Below are positions 14,763 to 26,590 of a stretch of 64,000 nucleotides of DNA, one piece after another. The notes under the pieces are model-generated. The model saw only the letters and a program-made list of their open reading frames with translations. It ran no database searches and was not told where the DNA came from. Position 1 is the stretch's first letter, and each line of letters starts with the position of its first letter. The DNA lies in NCBI GenBank assembly GCA_026874595.1, contig CM049321.1, positions 25,285,479 through 25,349,478 of the forward strand, given 5' to 3'. Origin of the DNA: Sipunculus nudus. Lineage: Eukaryota > Annelida > Sipuncula > Golfingiida > Sipunculidae. Made by a program: the position numbers and the translations under genes.

Positions 14763-16296
14763 CAGTATTTCCTTGAACAGACGCCCGGGCGTATATTTTT
14801 TTTCAGACCCTTCTTTGACCCGGCGTCTAAACAAGGCCGGCGTCTATTCAAGGTCGACGTTTATAAAAAAATACATTATCAGGCTAGTCGTACATAACTT
14901 AAAAAAATAACAAGTCGAAACAATAAACCCGTCGGTCACTACTTTGAACAATTGAAAACATCGCCGGTACACGGATTGTGTTTACGAAATATCCGAAGAT
15001 GCTATTGGGACACGCGCAATTTCTACAATCACACACCATATAAGAACTTACGGGGAACCATAATAAGAGATTTTGCAGCTGTCCACAAGAATCTGTCTCC
15101 ACCCGCCTCTCGGAACCAGGTACCCTGGTGTTTCATGTGGCTGTTCCATTTATTGGTTACATTGTTTCTATTTGAACACGGGGTGGCTCTTCCATTACAT
15201 ATGGACCATGTACAACTTGTAACATTGGTTTCTTCGAAATAAAGGGGGTTGGTATTTATAACGGGACAGCGTAATTCATTTTTATGACACTTACCTCCCA
15301 TCTTTTAACTGGTTCAGCTTAACACGGCGTATTCAAGCGTTTCCGACTTGGTATAAATTAAACACGGGGCCGGATGGCTCTTCCATAAACTGTGCACCGC
15401 GTACAACCGGTAATATTGGTACCGTCCAAATACGGGGGTTTGTACGTATAACGGCACTGGGAAGTTCATTTTCATGACACATTCCTTCCGACTTCTAACT
15501 GTTTCAGCTTGACAAAGCGTATTCAAGCGTTTTCGACCTTATAAATACCGGTATGTGACATTTACTGCTGGGAATATTCAATAGATTGTATAAGTGTCGA
15601 CAAGAGCAAATACTCTTTATAATTTTTTAAGATTATCTCAGAAGCGTGGTTTCAGTAACATTGGGGACGCGCTTAAAAAATGAAAGCAAAAAGCGTAATT
15701 TCGCTTGACAGGAGCTACAAATTATACCGCTTGACACCATCATTTTTTTGTCTTAATACTACACAAGAAATGAGCCCAAACGTATTTTAACAGATCCGTT
15801 CAACCATTTGTGAGGCAGACTCTCACCGTACCAAGTTGTACCGCTTGTATCAAGCGGTATTAGTTTTACCTAACTTGACAGCAGTGATGGTGTTAGTCTT
15901 CTCACTGCTATACTATTTGTGAAGCGTTTACTAGAATCGGTGATCGCCTTTAATCATAATGGGCGAATCGGGAATATTTGGTGTCCCTTATGGAAACAGG
16001 CATGCAAATAAGAAAAAAATAAAAAAAGATTTATAGAGGAATAAATGTATTTACACAAACACAAACCGGAATTTTAACAAAACTTTCGGGTTAATTTGAC
16101 CGGTAAATGCACCAATTACAGTGACGGAAAAAAACATCTGGCGGCAAACATGGAAACTACTCTGACACCCGGCCTCTAAACAAGACCAGCGTCTATTTAA
16201 GGCCGGCGTTTATTTTTTTTACGACATTGTTTTGCCCCGGCGTCTAAATAAGACACGCGACTATTTAAGGCTTGGCTTCTGATCAAGGAAATACGG
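14763..16296. mobile_element. Non-autonomous TIR DNA transposon, TA target duplication, inserted in the 77-bp satellite
   Basis: The left end reads CAGTATTTCCTTGAACAGAC; the reverse complement of the right end reads CCGTATTTCCTTGATCAGA, so the ends are imperfect terminal inverted repeats. TA lies immediately outside both ends (14761-14762 and 16297-16298). Removing the element and one TA restores GTCACTATTAATAT, the ordinary satellite sequence present in dozens of neighbouring monomers, so both boundaries are exact. TA duplication fits the Tc1/mariner (IS630) superfamily, but no transposase frame is visible. Inside are a ~190-bp direct duplication (about 15170-15357 and 15363-15545), copies of a CGGCGTCTA-type module near both ends, and a hairpin at ~15839-15859 (TACCGCTTG, TAT, CAAGCGGTA). 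Superfamily assignment is inference. Confidence 0.82.
15170..15545. repeat. Internal ~190-bp tandem duplication within the transposon
   Basis: Two diverged copies follow each other. Both run from a GGCTCTTCCAT block through a GTAACATTGGT or GTAATATTGGT block, a CATTTT(T/C)ATGACAC block and CGTATTCAAGCGTTT(T/C)CGAC to TATAAAT. The period is about 191 bp. No coding frame is conserved between the copies. Confidence 0.75.
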
Positions 16297-16394
16297 TATT
16301 AATATCTGGTATATCCCTGATACGGGTGACCCTAAGCCTTCAGACATGGAATATTCCAGTAAGTTTTAGTAACTATTAATATATGCTATATCCG
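16297..16394. repeat. 77-bp satellite remnant right of the transposon
   Basis: One and a bit diverged monomers (TATTAATATCTGGTATATCC, then GTGACCCTAAGCCTTC, then ATTAATATATGCTATATCC) continue the array interrupted by the transposon. Recognisable satellite ends at about 16394, directly before TTTCAG. Confidence 0.85.
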
Positions 16395-16400
16395 TTTCAG

Positions 16401-16590
16401 AAGTAATACCGCAAAAGCCAGTTACCGAAAAGAGGATGCCAAGGCCTTCTTCACACTTGTAGCTGGTGCAGGTTTGGGTGAGGTAACGGAGGAAATTAAC
16501 GGCAACCGCCCAATTGTAAAATTCAAAAGAAATTATTTCCTTACAATACGAAAATCACTTTGTGAAACATTAAACCTTGAAAGTTACTAA
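16401..16590 (+). CDS. Possible terminal exon of an unrecognised protein
   Basis: A TTTCAG that could serve as a splice acceptor ends at 16400. From 16402 a frame of 62 codons plus a TAA stop (16588-16590) stays open; it begins SNTAKASYRKEDAKAFF and ends RKSLCETLNLESY. The composition looks protein-like: lysine/arginine-rich with regular hydrophobic positions, and a GAGLGEV turn in the middle. I do not recognise the family. No start codon or upstream exon is identifiable because the sequence immediately 5' is satellite and transposon. It could be the last exon of a gene whose upstream exons were displaced by the satellite, a processed fragment, or a chance frame. Confidence 0.25.
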
Positions 16591-17630
16591 ACAAGCAAAG
16601 AAGCAACAGACAAATGAGACTGTAAAACTGCAAAATCCTCAGAAACATTGAGAGCAAATTGTCTAAATGGAAACGGCAAAACATGTAATATATTTATTTG
16701 TCTTCCAGATTTGCTACTAATTTGCATTCAAAGCAACATGAAATAATACTATAATGAATCCAACTCACATGAAACTGGAAATGATTAATAATAACGAATA
16801 GGTATGGATGCATGTGGTATGGTCAACCAAGTTAGCAAGAAATAAATCTTGTCAATCCAGAACAATGCTCTTTCAAGTGATAAACCTTATAAACAGTAAG
16901 AAAATATACACTTTGGATCTAAATAGAAAGATGTATCCTATTGAGCAGGGAAATACATATGTTGGATCTAGAAAAGATAAATGTGTACACTTTTAAGGAT
17001 ACCTCAAGATACCAGTGGTTGTATGACTTTGCATATTCAAATTTATAATACAATACTTGTCATGGTAGTATTATAATGTATTGGTTGTATTCAGGAATTA
17101 GTAATGATCTAGCATGATTCTTATAAACAAAAATTGAGTAATTACCCAGATTATAGTAGTGTACTTCTGGATATTATGTTAACACTTTTTGAACTCAAGT
17201 AATGAAACAAGTGAATGCTGTTAGAACTCTTTAATTCCTCCTGATGCTGAACCCTGACCCCATTTGAACTGTAAACTGAACTGTTCACATATATAAAGGC
17301 ACTGTGAGGCTGACACACTGCTTCCTGTAACCTAAGATGCTGAGGGATGGGCTTAGCCATTGGCTGCCATGGTGAAGGTACTTGACTAAGTACATGAGGC
17401 ATTTAGCCAGAGTGATGAAGTCGTGTGTGTGTGTGTGTGTGTATATATGATGTGCAGGAAAAATATATATGATCACAATTTACAACACAATTTGTTTAGT
17501 TTCTGACAATTGTTTTTAATAAAAAAAAATGTTCTATATTTGTGTTCTTGAGGCTTGTCTGAAATGATTGTGCGCAATATCTCTTTTATGAATGGAATAG
17601 ATCCTACTTTTTATATATAATTTTTTTTTG
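16591..17630. other. Unassigned intergenic stretch with a (GT)n microsatellite
   Basis: AT-rich sequence without a recognisable exon. The one clear feature is a GT dinucleotide run at about 17423-17442 followed by TA steps. Confidence 0.45.
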
Positions 17631-17631
17631 C

Positions 17632-17960
17632 TCAGCTGACTATGTGTCATCTTAGCTATAGTCATGGTCCGTCGTCCATCCAACCATCCATCCTTTCGTG
17701 AACAGGTCGTGTTTTGGAACCATGGAACCCACAAATCCAACATATTACAAACAGTTGATCCGGCCAAAATCTCCTACCATACAGAAAATTTGGTCGGTAG
17801 GACTTCATTCCTGTGAGACATCAAGGGGAAACCTCGTTTTCCATTAAGAACCCATGGTTACACTTGAAGACTGCCTAATATAAAACCACTGATCTGTTTT
17901 TGATCATAATGCATATTCTTATTTGCTTTCGCATACTAGAAATTGGGCAAGAATTGAGTT
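17632..17960. repeat. Decayed mollusc-type dispersed repeat with GTCCGTCGTCC motif
   Basis: It opens with GCTCAGCTGACTATGTGTCA and GGTCCGTCGTCCATCC, the kind of start seen in abundant bivalve interspersed repeats. Later blocks (ATCTCCTACCATACAGAAAA, then GACTGCCTAA with AAACCACTGATCTG) are shared with the element at 18485-18800, which supports a common repeat family. No coding capacity is visible. Confidence 0.55.
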
Positions 17961-18484
17961 ATATATGTTGAAGTCACGGCTACAATTATAATGCACTTTT
18001 CCAAAATTTAGGAAATATATTTACTCACTTAACTTCAAAATTGCTTTAGCTGGATATTTTTTTCAGGGATATAAATATATTCAAGTAAGATTCGATTGTT
18101 TACCTAAAAAATTAGAACTGAATTTTACAAAATTTTAACTTATCAGCCTAAATGAAATATGAATACCTATATATATTTTTTTAATTTAAAAGTTTTCATA
18201 CACCATGTCAGTGTTGTTCCCATCAAGCCTACCTAGTACAGCCTACACCTGTGTTATGTAACCCACTCCAGGCAGCTTGCCTCGGCTCAGCTTGGCCACT
18301 ACTGGCAGACTTCCCCTCTACCCTGCCAACCCCCCTCCCCCCCCCCGCCCGGGATGTGCATGAACTAGATGAATTTGAAAATTGTATATGTTAAATTAAT
18401 TCATATTCTTCGCGTTTGCTACATTTTAGATTTCGTGGGGAATAGATCCAAATGTTCAAGTGGGGAGCTTTGGGGCTGCAGGGC

Positions 18485-18800
18485 CACGCCCCATGGAAAC
18501 ATTGTTATCTTTTTCAGCTCAGTCCCTCCGTCCGTAGATATGGCACGTTTTGAATCCGTAAGACCGAGGAATCCAAAATTCAGGATAATGTTAGATGTCC
18601 CCACGATCTCCTACCAAGCCGAAAACAGGGTCTTTGACGCTTCGTTCCTTTGGTAAATTAAGGAAATACCTCATTTTTAAATTAGAAACCTATTTTCAGA
18701 CTTCAGGACTGCCTAAGATCAAAACCACTCATATGTTTTTCCACAAATTTACCATAAATATTCCTCTATATAGTTCCTATGTACATGCCACAAATTAGGT
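18485..18800. repeat. Second decayed copy of the GTCCGT dispersed repeat
   Basis: CAGTCCCTCCGTCCGTAGAT is followed by ATCTCCTACCAAGCCGAAAA, then GGACTGCCTAAGATCAAAAC and CCACTCATATG, in the same order as 17632-17960. The short frames across it are not conserved between the two copies and are not genes. Confidence 0.5.
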
Positions 18801-20280
18801 CTGTATTATATATTATAAAAAAGTAAAGGGCCCAAACATATTGCAGTTTGTAAAAGTTCTGGAAAAAGATATTTGGTCACTTAACACAAATTAATGTTAA
18901 AGCTAGGGACTTTTTTTAGTAATATATCTTTAATTAATTTAATTGTAAATCAAAATCTTTTAAATTTTAAAAATATAAGCAAAAATATAAAATAGTTGCC
19001 TAAATTTAACCATGGCACGTTATTTTCTCGTAAGTATATTTAACTATTTTACAGCTGGGATACATGTGGATTTAATCTGTTGAATTCTGAAATTTGAAAG
19101 TATAAGCTTACAAATTATTCTAATTATTGCATTTTTTTCAGATGCTCTAATGTATTTGCATTTTGTGTATCTAAGACCCCACTCTTGCTCAATAAAGCCT
19201 TGCCTAGGTAACCTTATTAGCACTGGCAGAACATCTCTGCTGAGATAAACATACATATATTCTCATGGGCCCAACCAAACCCCCCCCCCCCCACCCATCC
19301 CCACCACCACCATCAACAATTATATTGCAACACATGGTTTGATATTGTCAACTGTATTTCTTTAAAAGTAAAGCTGCTTTTGATACAATGTGCACAACTT
19401 TTCTTGAAATGTTAATTCAAGAAGTAATCCAAAAGATGCCACGTTTTTCTGATGTAGCATTTTTAAGAAATTATTTCCTTTTAAATAATTAAACAAAATA
19501 TAATTTTACCCATCAGTAGGCATAATTTGATAATATATGAAACAATTCATTGAATAACGGTGCAATTGAAAATTTTGAAATATGGAGTGTTATTTTCATA
19601 TATTTATTGCTTTGCAAATTTAAAAATTAAATTTTTTAGAAAAAGAAATTTATCTATGTGCAAAATGTGACGTTACCTGACTAAATTAAGTAAAAATGTT
19701 AATGCAATTTAGATTTGTGAATCAGTTTAAATCTTCAGATATATATGATATACTGTTAATATATAGTAAAATTTATAAACTTAAAAAAAACTTAACAAAT
19801 GAAAAAATAGGATATAATGCAAATATTTTTTCATGATTTTCCTGTCTCAGTAGAATGGATATTAAAATTATTTGTTTTGTTTTACACCTCTCTGCCTGTT
19901 TTTAAATATTTCAAAATAATTTATTAAATTAAAATTAAATTTTATTCTTTATGTATATGCAGAGGTGCTGTTACTCCCACCAGTCCCTGTAAGTACCATT
20001 CAATTTAATTCCGTAACCTATATTTATATGCAAAGTCAGTGAGCCCTAGTTCCTGAGCACTGAGAATAGTATTTTCATTGCAACTTCAAAAGTCTATGGT
20101 GATGCAGTCATAACTGTCACAATCAGCTGATCGGCGTGACCCAAGGGTCCCTTGTTTTATCAGAGAAGTAAATCTGTAAATTATTTTCAAATGCTGTCAA
20201 ATAAATATCACCCTTTCAACAGAAAAAAAAAATAAAGTGGAAAACCTAGGGAATCTTTAGTAGACACTATAAACGAGGAT
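18801..20280. other. Unassigned AT-rich stretch
   Basis: No exon, RNA gene or array is recognisable. The stretch contains a poly-C run near 19280 and long A/T-rich segments. Confidence 0.4.
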
Positions 20281-20400
20281 CATGCATTTTTAATTCAGCT
20301 AACTATAAGTCATCTGAGCGATAGTGGTGGTCCATTGTCCGTCTTCTGTCCGTCCGTCCGTTCGTCCGTTCGTCCGTCCGTCGTCCCGTCTGTCAAAATG
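20281..20400. repeat. Fragment of a GTCCGT dispersed repeat
   Basis: ATTCAGCTAACTATAAGTCA leads into ATCTGAGCGATAGTGGTGGT and a run of CCGTCCGT/TCGT units ending at CTGTCAAAATGGGCC. Same style as the repeats at 17632 and 33768. Confidence 0.5.
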
Positions 20401-21180
20401 GGCCAAATATAATTTAAATAAAAATACTAACAGTATCATCTGAAAATGTATTAAAATAATATAATGGAAATGAATGATTAATGTAATAATATTTCATAAT
20501 TTGATAGGTATTACGGGGTGTGTATATACACATGTGTGTGTATGTTTATTTGTGTGTGTGCGCAATTTATATGAATTATCAGTATAGACGTAATCTACTT
20601 GCAGCTTATAAAAATAAGAAATATTGTTGGTTTTAGATTACCTATATGTATAAAATCTAAAGCCATGTTCGTTTTGGACAGTTAATGAAAGGTATACGGC
20701 AGAGTTTCTCTCCCATATTTTGAAAAGTTTTCAATATGCAGTGTAAAGAGGACATTTCGGAGGCACCTTTCACAAAATAGAGTACTAGCTGTTCTCTTAA
20801 ATGTCTTTGTATAACGTAGTCAAAGATGAATGGGTGGGGGTACCCGTGTGTGGGGCTATATTATTTATAGTTCCTAAAAATAAGAAAAGAAAACTGTACT
20901 GTCTATAAATTAAAATGTATGTAACACGTTGATTTTCGGATGGTGGAACTGCGCATGTACGTTCCTAACTTGCCACATATCAATATTTGAATGATCGTTT
21001 TTATGTTTTGGGAGATCACAGGACTATACTGAGCACAGGACTATACTGAGCACAGGAGTATACAGAGTGAGAGTGTCGAAGCGACAAGGAAGAGTACGTG
21101 TGTAAGAGATTATTTTCAGACTCTACCCCCCCCCCCCCCGAGATATATATGAAACACGGAGATATATCTTCTCTACTGAA
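20401..21180. other. Unassigned intergenic stretch
   Basis: AT-rich with a TG-rich patch around 20520-20560 and a poly-C run near 21126-21140. I see nothing codable or structured. Confidence 0.4.
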
Positions 21181-22490
21181 TGTCCGGCAAATTGCGGAAT
21201 TGCTCAAAGAATGCCCTTCCTTTCAATCTGGGCTGGGGCTTCCCGTATCGGAGGATTAATTTAACTCTAAAGTTGCTAAATTGTCGGCAATTTGCGAGCT
21301 TATTAGACAGTGGCCACTCAGTGTAATCTCCTCTGGGCCTCCCCTATCGGAGGATTCTGAGAACTACAAAATTGCTTAATTGCCGGCAATTTGCGGAGTT
21401 GCTAGACGAAGGCCCCTATGTGTATGACCGCAGGGGGGGCTCACTCTAGCGGAGAAGTCAGGGAACTACAAAGTTGCTAAATTGCCGGCCATTTGCGGTA
21501 TTGCTTACTGGGGGCCCTCCATTTCAATCTCGGCTTGGGTTCCTGCTATTGGATGATTCATATAATTCCATAGCTGCTTAATTGCCGGCAATTTGCGGAA
21601 TTTGTTGACAGGGACCCCTTGTTTCAATCTTGGCTAGGGCTCCCCCTATCGGAGGATAAAGAAAACTTCAAAGTTGCAAAATTGCCTGCAATTTGCGGAG
21701 TTGCTAGACGAAGGCCCCTATGTGTATGACCGCAGGGGGCTCACTCTAGCGGAGGAATCAGGGAACTTCAAAGTTGCTAAATTGCCGGCAATTTGCGGTA
21801 TTGCTTGATGGGGGGCCCTCCATTTCAATCTCGGCTGGGGTTCCTCCTATTGGATGATTCATATAACTCCATAGTTGCTTAATTGCCGGCAATTTGCGGA
21901 ATTGGTAGACAGGGGCCCCTCGTTTCAATCTTTGCTAGGGCTCCCCCTATCGGAGGATAAAGAGAACTTCAAAGTTGCAAAATTGCTGGCAATTTGCGGA
22001 ATTGCTAGATGAGGGGTCCCTCAGTGTATGACGCCTGGGCTCACTCTACCGGAGCAATGAGTGAACTACAAAGTTGCTAAATTGCCGGCAAATCGCGGAA
22101 TTGTTAGAGGGGGGTTTCATTTGTTTGCAGCCTTAGCTCCCTCTAGCGGATGAATAAGATCACTCTAAAATTGCCGGCAATTTTCGGAATTGCTAGCCGG
22201 GGCACTTCATTTCATTGTCGCCTGGGACTCCCTCTATCGGAGGATTATATGAACTTCGCCAGGAGCTCCCTCTAACGGAGGATTATGAGATCTTCAAAGT
22301 TGAAAAATTGCCAGCAAATTGCGTGTATGAGAGACAGGAGGTCTTCCCTGCCGAATGGCAAAGTTGCTTCCAAAGTTGCTAAATTGCTAGCAATTTGCGC
22401 ACTAGGATTCAAAATCGCTGGTTACCTGATTGATTGCTGGCAGTTTGCAAGAGTTGCTGACAATTTGCGAGACTGCTGGGAAAGTTGACG
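21181..22490. repeat. 100-bp satellite array 2, inverted relative to array 1
   Basis: Monomers read AAATTGCCGGCAATTTGCGG, then AATTGCTAGAC, a variable GGGGCCCCT block, TATCGGAGGAT or CTAGCGGAG, and CAAAGTTGCT. This is the reverse complement of the monomer at 1-3266. About twelve units are recognisable. Those after ~22260 are shortened and scrambled but still dense in TTGC words, suggesting decay at the array edge. Confidence 0.92.
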
Positions 22491-22925
22491 GGCACCACGC
22501 AACTTTGCGAGAGAGGCAAAGTTCAAATGGAAGAAACCAACGGTTCCCCACCTATATGGAAAATCAGTAGCTTTTTTAGCAGCGCAGGAATATCCGCTGC
22601 CTCCTGAGCGTAAATTGACGCCACTGACAACACAGGTTCGATCTGGAATCTTATTTTAAGCTATGATCATATCATGAACCTCCAATTGCCAGATGGAATC
22701 CTTTAACTGAGAAATGGTTTCTTTTGGAACCAAAGTTCTAGACAAATGCAAAACAAATGATTTCAATTCATTGTTAATTATCTTTCTTCAATTTTCTATC
22801 ATGTCTCATCCTACAATAAGTGTAAATATTTGCGTGCTGTTAAGTACCAATAGCTGATGTCCACAGCTTAACAAAGATTATCAATGAACAGTAAAATGAT
22901 ATATGGAAACAGCTGCACAACAGAA
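22491..22925. other. Spacer between satellite array 2 and the P450 duplication block
   Basis: No exon or repeat recognised. A TTCGATCTGGAATC word near 22628 resembles one in the 5' flank of the P450 copies (about 24356 and 38550). Confidence 0.4.
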
Positions 22926-22926
22926 T

Positions 22927-24132
22927 GTCTTTTTGCTCCTAAATCTTAAGTTATTGCCCGTATATAGAATTCTAGAAGTTGATCAGTGTATCGTATTATA
23001 CTTGCTTGTATATGTCCACACACTAGCACAAAAACTGGAAGAGCCTTCGTAACATTTTGAATTGTGGAATGGATAAAATTTTCTCAGACTTAGGGAAGGT
23101 ATTAGTGAAATATGAGAGAGAATCTTGCGCTTAATACGACAAAAGTTGCAAAATTTCTCTCCTTTTAACTTTTTATAAAATATTTCCAAACAGTATTTGC
23201 TCTGTATGCTCTGTTTAAATGAAGTAAAATATTAATTCACTAGTGAGAACCAGGAATCTCAGAGCTATACTGTATATACAATACAGGTTACCTAATGTCA
23301 GCAATATCGTCCGCCATAACCAAGTTACCCAGAATACTTTGTTGTCTCTATACGTAATATCTTTTTATGGATTTCAATGACATTTTGTGGAACAGGGGAT
23401 GATGGGCCGATGATCAATTGATTAAATTTTCTTGGTTAGTCTGTTAAAAGTTGAGAAGATGTTGATGCGGATTTAGGTTTTGGCGGAGGTATGACTTTTA
23501 TGAGTGCTCTCTATATTTGTAATAACAGATGTCTTAACGAAGTCTTTGTGTATCTAGTACTAGTAAATGTATGACAGAGATCATTTTGAAGTGCTATGTT
23601 CAAAGGTGGCCTTCGATAGTACACACACATACATATTGGCCCTCGATTATTGCGACGAAATCAAATTTGACCTGAAAAATGAAAAAAAAAATTAACTTCA
23701 GAAATAAAGATACCATATATTTATTTGCAAAGAGTAAGTAAAAAATATAATTAAATGTTGGGTGGTTTACTTTATATTCGGTAACATTTGCTCCCCATTT
23801 AACTGATGAATGTTTTTTTAGTGACATATAAATAGTCTGTAAACTGTAAAGGTGAGACATATTTATTTTCTCAACTTTATAACCAGGGGCAGGTCTAGGA
23901 TATAGAAAAAGGAGCGGTTAAAACAAGGAGCGCTGATGAATAAACCTAAGAACAGGCCCTAAGGTTCTGAAAAGGGGGGCCGAGGAAGCAAATATATGGT
24001 ATTACACCCTTGAGAATGTTGCGGCGGTTGGTAAGGGGGGTGTAGGTGGGCAGGATTTCTTTAAAACGGGGTCTTCTATTGCTTGCTCTTTTAAGAGACT
24101 GACATTCTTGATGGTTAATAAAAGACCCCCCC

Positions 24133-24189
<57 letters not shown>

Positions 24190-25437
24190 AGTTACTATAT
24201 CTATAATAATTGTTATTGTAATTATGTTATTTCTGGACTTACAACGCACTTAATCAGCCGGAAATATATATGACATTCTAGAAAAATACATTCCTTACAT
24301 GTAATTCCATTTATGAAAAAGTAGTTTCTGATTATTATTTTAATTACGCACATGGTTCGATCTGGAACCATTATTCCTTCTGGAATCCTTTATCAGTGTA
24401 AAGGCTAACATTTTGCGTACGGACAATGATTCCAACTGGCGATTAAAAGGTTCCAGCTGCAACCTTTGACATCACAAAAAGTCACGTGCTTAGATTCGCG
24501 AGCGAGGTTCGTCGGAAAAAATAGTCTTCACCCAGACACACGGAACTAGATCGAAAGACGGCACGCATGAAAAAAATGGTGCCCTGTCTACTTATGTGAC
24601 AAGGGACCCTCTCATGTCTCAGTCCTCTTTACGGGGCTAGACCTATATTACAGGACCTTAAAACGCAGTGATCAAATACTTGATTCAATATCTTCTTTAC
24701 TATACACAGGTTCAGCTGGGTCGTATGAAACGCAGGGCTGCATAGCGTGGGGACCCCACTAAAGATATAAAATTAGGACTGAGGCGCACTCTGACACGGA
24801 TACACAATCTTTTTCCAGGGGGAAATGGGGCCAGAGAAAGTCCAGTACCAGATCATACATATGGACATACCGCACATTCACTAAAGACTCGTAGCCGAAC
24901 GAATGCCCGCACTCTGTACTCTTATCGGCTTAGAGGAAATTCAACTTCCTCTTTGTCCCCGCTTCATAGACCTCTTATATGTGACATTAAGACTATGGTC
25001 TATGCACATGGTTTCCCCGGCCGACGTGCTGTCATTCAAACGAAATGTAACAGCATTTGCTCCTCGCTGTGCTGGTATCCGTTTTTCCGGCAACGGATAC
25101 ATGGCTACGATAAAATAGTGATAATGTCAGAAGATGTCGATGGATTGGGAACGCAGAGGGAACATATGAAGCGGTTGTGATTATTTATAACATTTTAAAC
25201 TAGCAGTAAGGTTCATGGCATGAAACCTAGTAATATATCACCAGCTAAATAATTTTCACATACTGGAATTAGGTGAAACAGCAGAATGGCATACGTACAC
25301 ATAATATAAATCGCACGGGCAGTGTTCCTAATCATTTCTTTGCAGCTAATATTCACCCATGCATAAACACCAGTTCCTCACTTTTTGCTTCGCGAAATTT
25401 AGGTATCAAGGCACACAGCTCGCATGCTTAAATCAAG
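22927..25437. other. 5' flank of P450 copy A
   Basis: Noncoding apart from short unsupported frames. It aligns with 37146-39797, including the GA run, a TTCCAGCTG(C/G)AACC element and a CACGTG hexamer (24483-24488). TTTCTTTGCAG at about 25338-25348 looks like a splice acceptor upstream of the start codon, so a 5' untranslated exon boundary is possible, but I cannot confirm it. Confidence 0.4.
24134..24182. repeat. (GA)n microsatellite upstream of P450 copy A
   Basis: Uninterrupted GA dinucleotides, conserved in position with the GA runs at 38345 and 55719 in the other duplication units. Confidence 0.95.
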
Positions 25438-25759
25438 ATGTTGTCGGTGTGGAGCATTCTGGCCTTAGCAGTCCTACTGCTGACCACTTGGTGGTACTTC
25501 AGCCGCCCCAGGAATCTCCCTCCGGGGTTACCGATGTTGCCTATCATTGGTTCCCTTCCCTTCCTCACGGGAGATATTCGTAAACGTCTGACAGGACTTA
25601 AGGACTCGTACGGGGAGGTGTCATCAGTTTACTTCGGTGAAAGTTTGGTCGTTGTATTAAATGGACACAACGTGATCACAGAAACGTTTGGAAGGCGAGG
25701 GCACAAGTTTTCTGATCGTCCGAGTTCCTACTTTCGGGATACTGTCGCCGATAAAAAGG
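25438..25759 (+). CDS. P450 copy A, exon 1
   Basis: The ATG follows AATCAAG and opens 107 codons: a signal-anchor helix (about residues 2-18), basic stop-transfer residues and the NLPPGLP hinge. The exon ends after GATAAAAAGG with donor GT at 25760-25761 and leaves phase 1. The first base joins GC of exon 2 to make the glycine of DKKG-LSF. The start is supported by alignment with copies B and C. Confidence 0.85.
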
Positions 25760-26590
25760 GTATTATTTCCATATATATCTGTGTCTGTTTTTGCACATAT
25801 AAAATCCTCACTTTGTGTTAGCTTTGGTGGTATTTTCACATTGAAACAGGTTAGATATTCATTATATAGTTGTTACACTGTTAAGCAGACTGGGCGATAG
25901 TTCCGGTCGTACAGGAAAATTAACTTATCATTTATTACGTGTCTCCCTAGGAAGAGGCGTACAGGGGTTTGGTAAATTTAAAATTATATCAATATTTTGT
26001 TTTTGATTACATTGTTTTGTGGGTGGAATCTTTGAAGCAAACCGTCGAATACATTTTTCTTCCTTTTTGTATTTGTATTTAGCCAGAGTTTGCTCTAGAT
26101 TGCTAATATGGTTGCTTTTCAAAGGCTGATGTTTGAACAAAACATTAATTCTAGATCACAGAGGCCGTGGATATTTATTTTATTTTGTAAAAATATTTAT
26201 TTCATTGTTTTACACCAAAAAAAACTAAAGATAGTACAACCACCAAACTGTTGACCCACAATTGATATAGAAATAAACACATAAACCGATATAAGCCTTG
26301 CCTTAAATATGAACAATTAAAGGTTGTCGTATCATTAAAAAATTACAACGTTAATGGCTTGATTATTAAAATTCTGTTTTCAAGCCTCTCTTTTACTTAT
26401 TTATTTTATTTTGTAAAAATATTTATTTCATGGTTTTACACTAAAAAAACTAAAGATAGTACAACCACCAAACTTTTTGACCCAAAATTGATAGAAATTC
26501 ACCGATATAAGCCTTAAATAAAAACAATGAAATGTAGTCCATTTCATTCAATCATTACAACTTTAACAGCTCATAAACTTCTGTTTTCAG

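Noticed and set aside
6593-14897. Plus-strand frames of 60-90 codons with INICYFRDTGYPNPSGMKYS-like words
   Set aside because: Translations of the 77-bp satellite; they recur with the higher-order repeat and have no start or domain logic.
14952-15301. Overlapping frames of 90-96 codons inside the TA-flanked transposon as a transposase
   Set aside because: Too short, no DDE or helix-turn-helix pattern, and the region is largely an internal noncoding duplication.
24903-25180. Two overlapping 71-75 codon frames upstream of P450 copy A
   Set aside because: The aligned segment of copy B does not preserve either frame; this is 5' flank.
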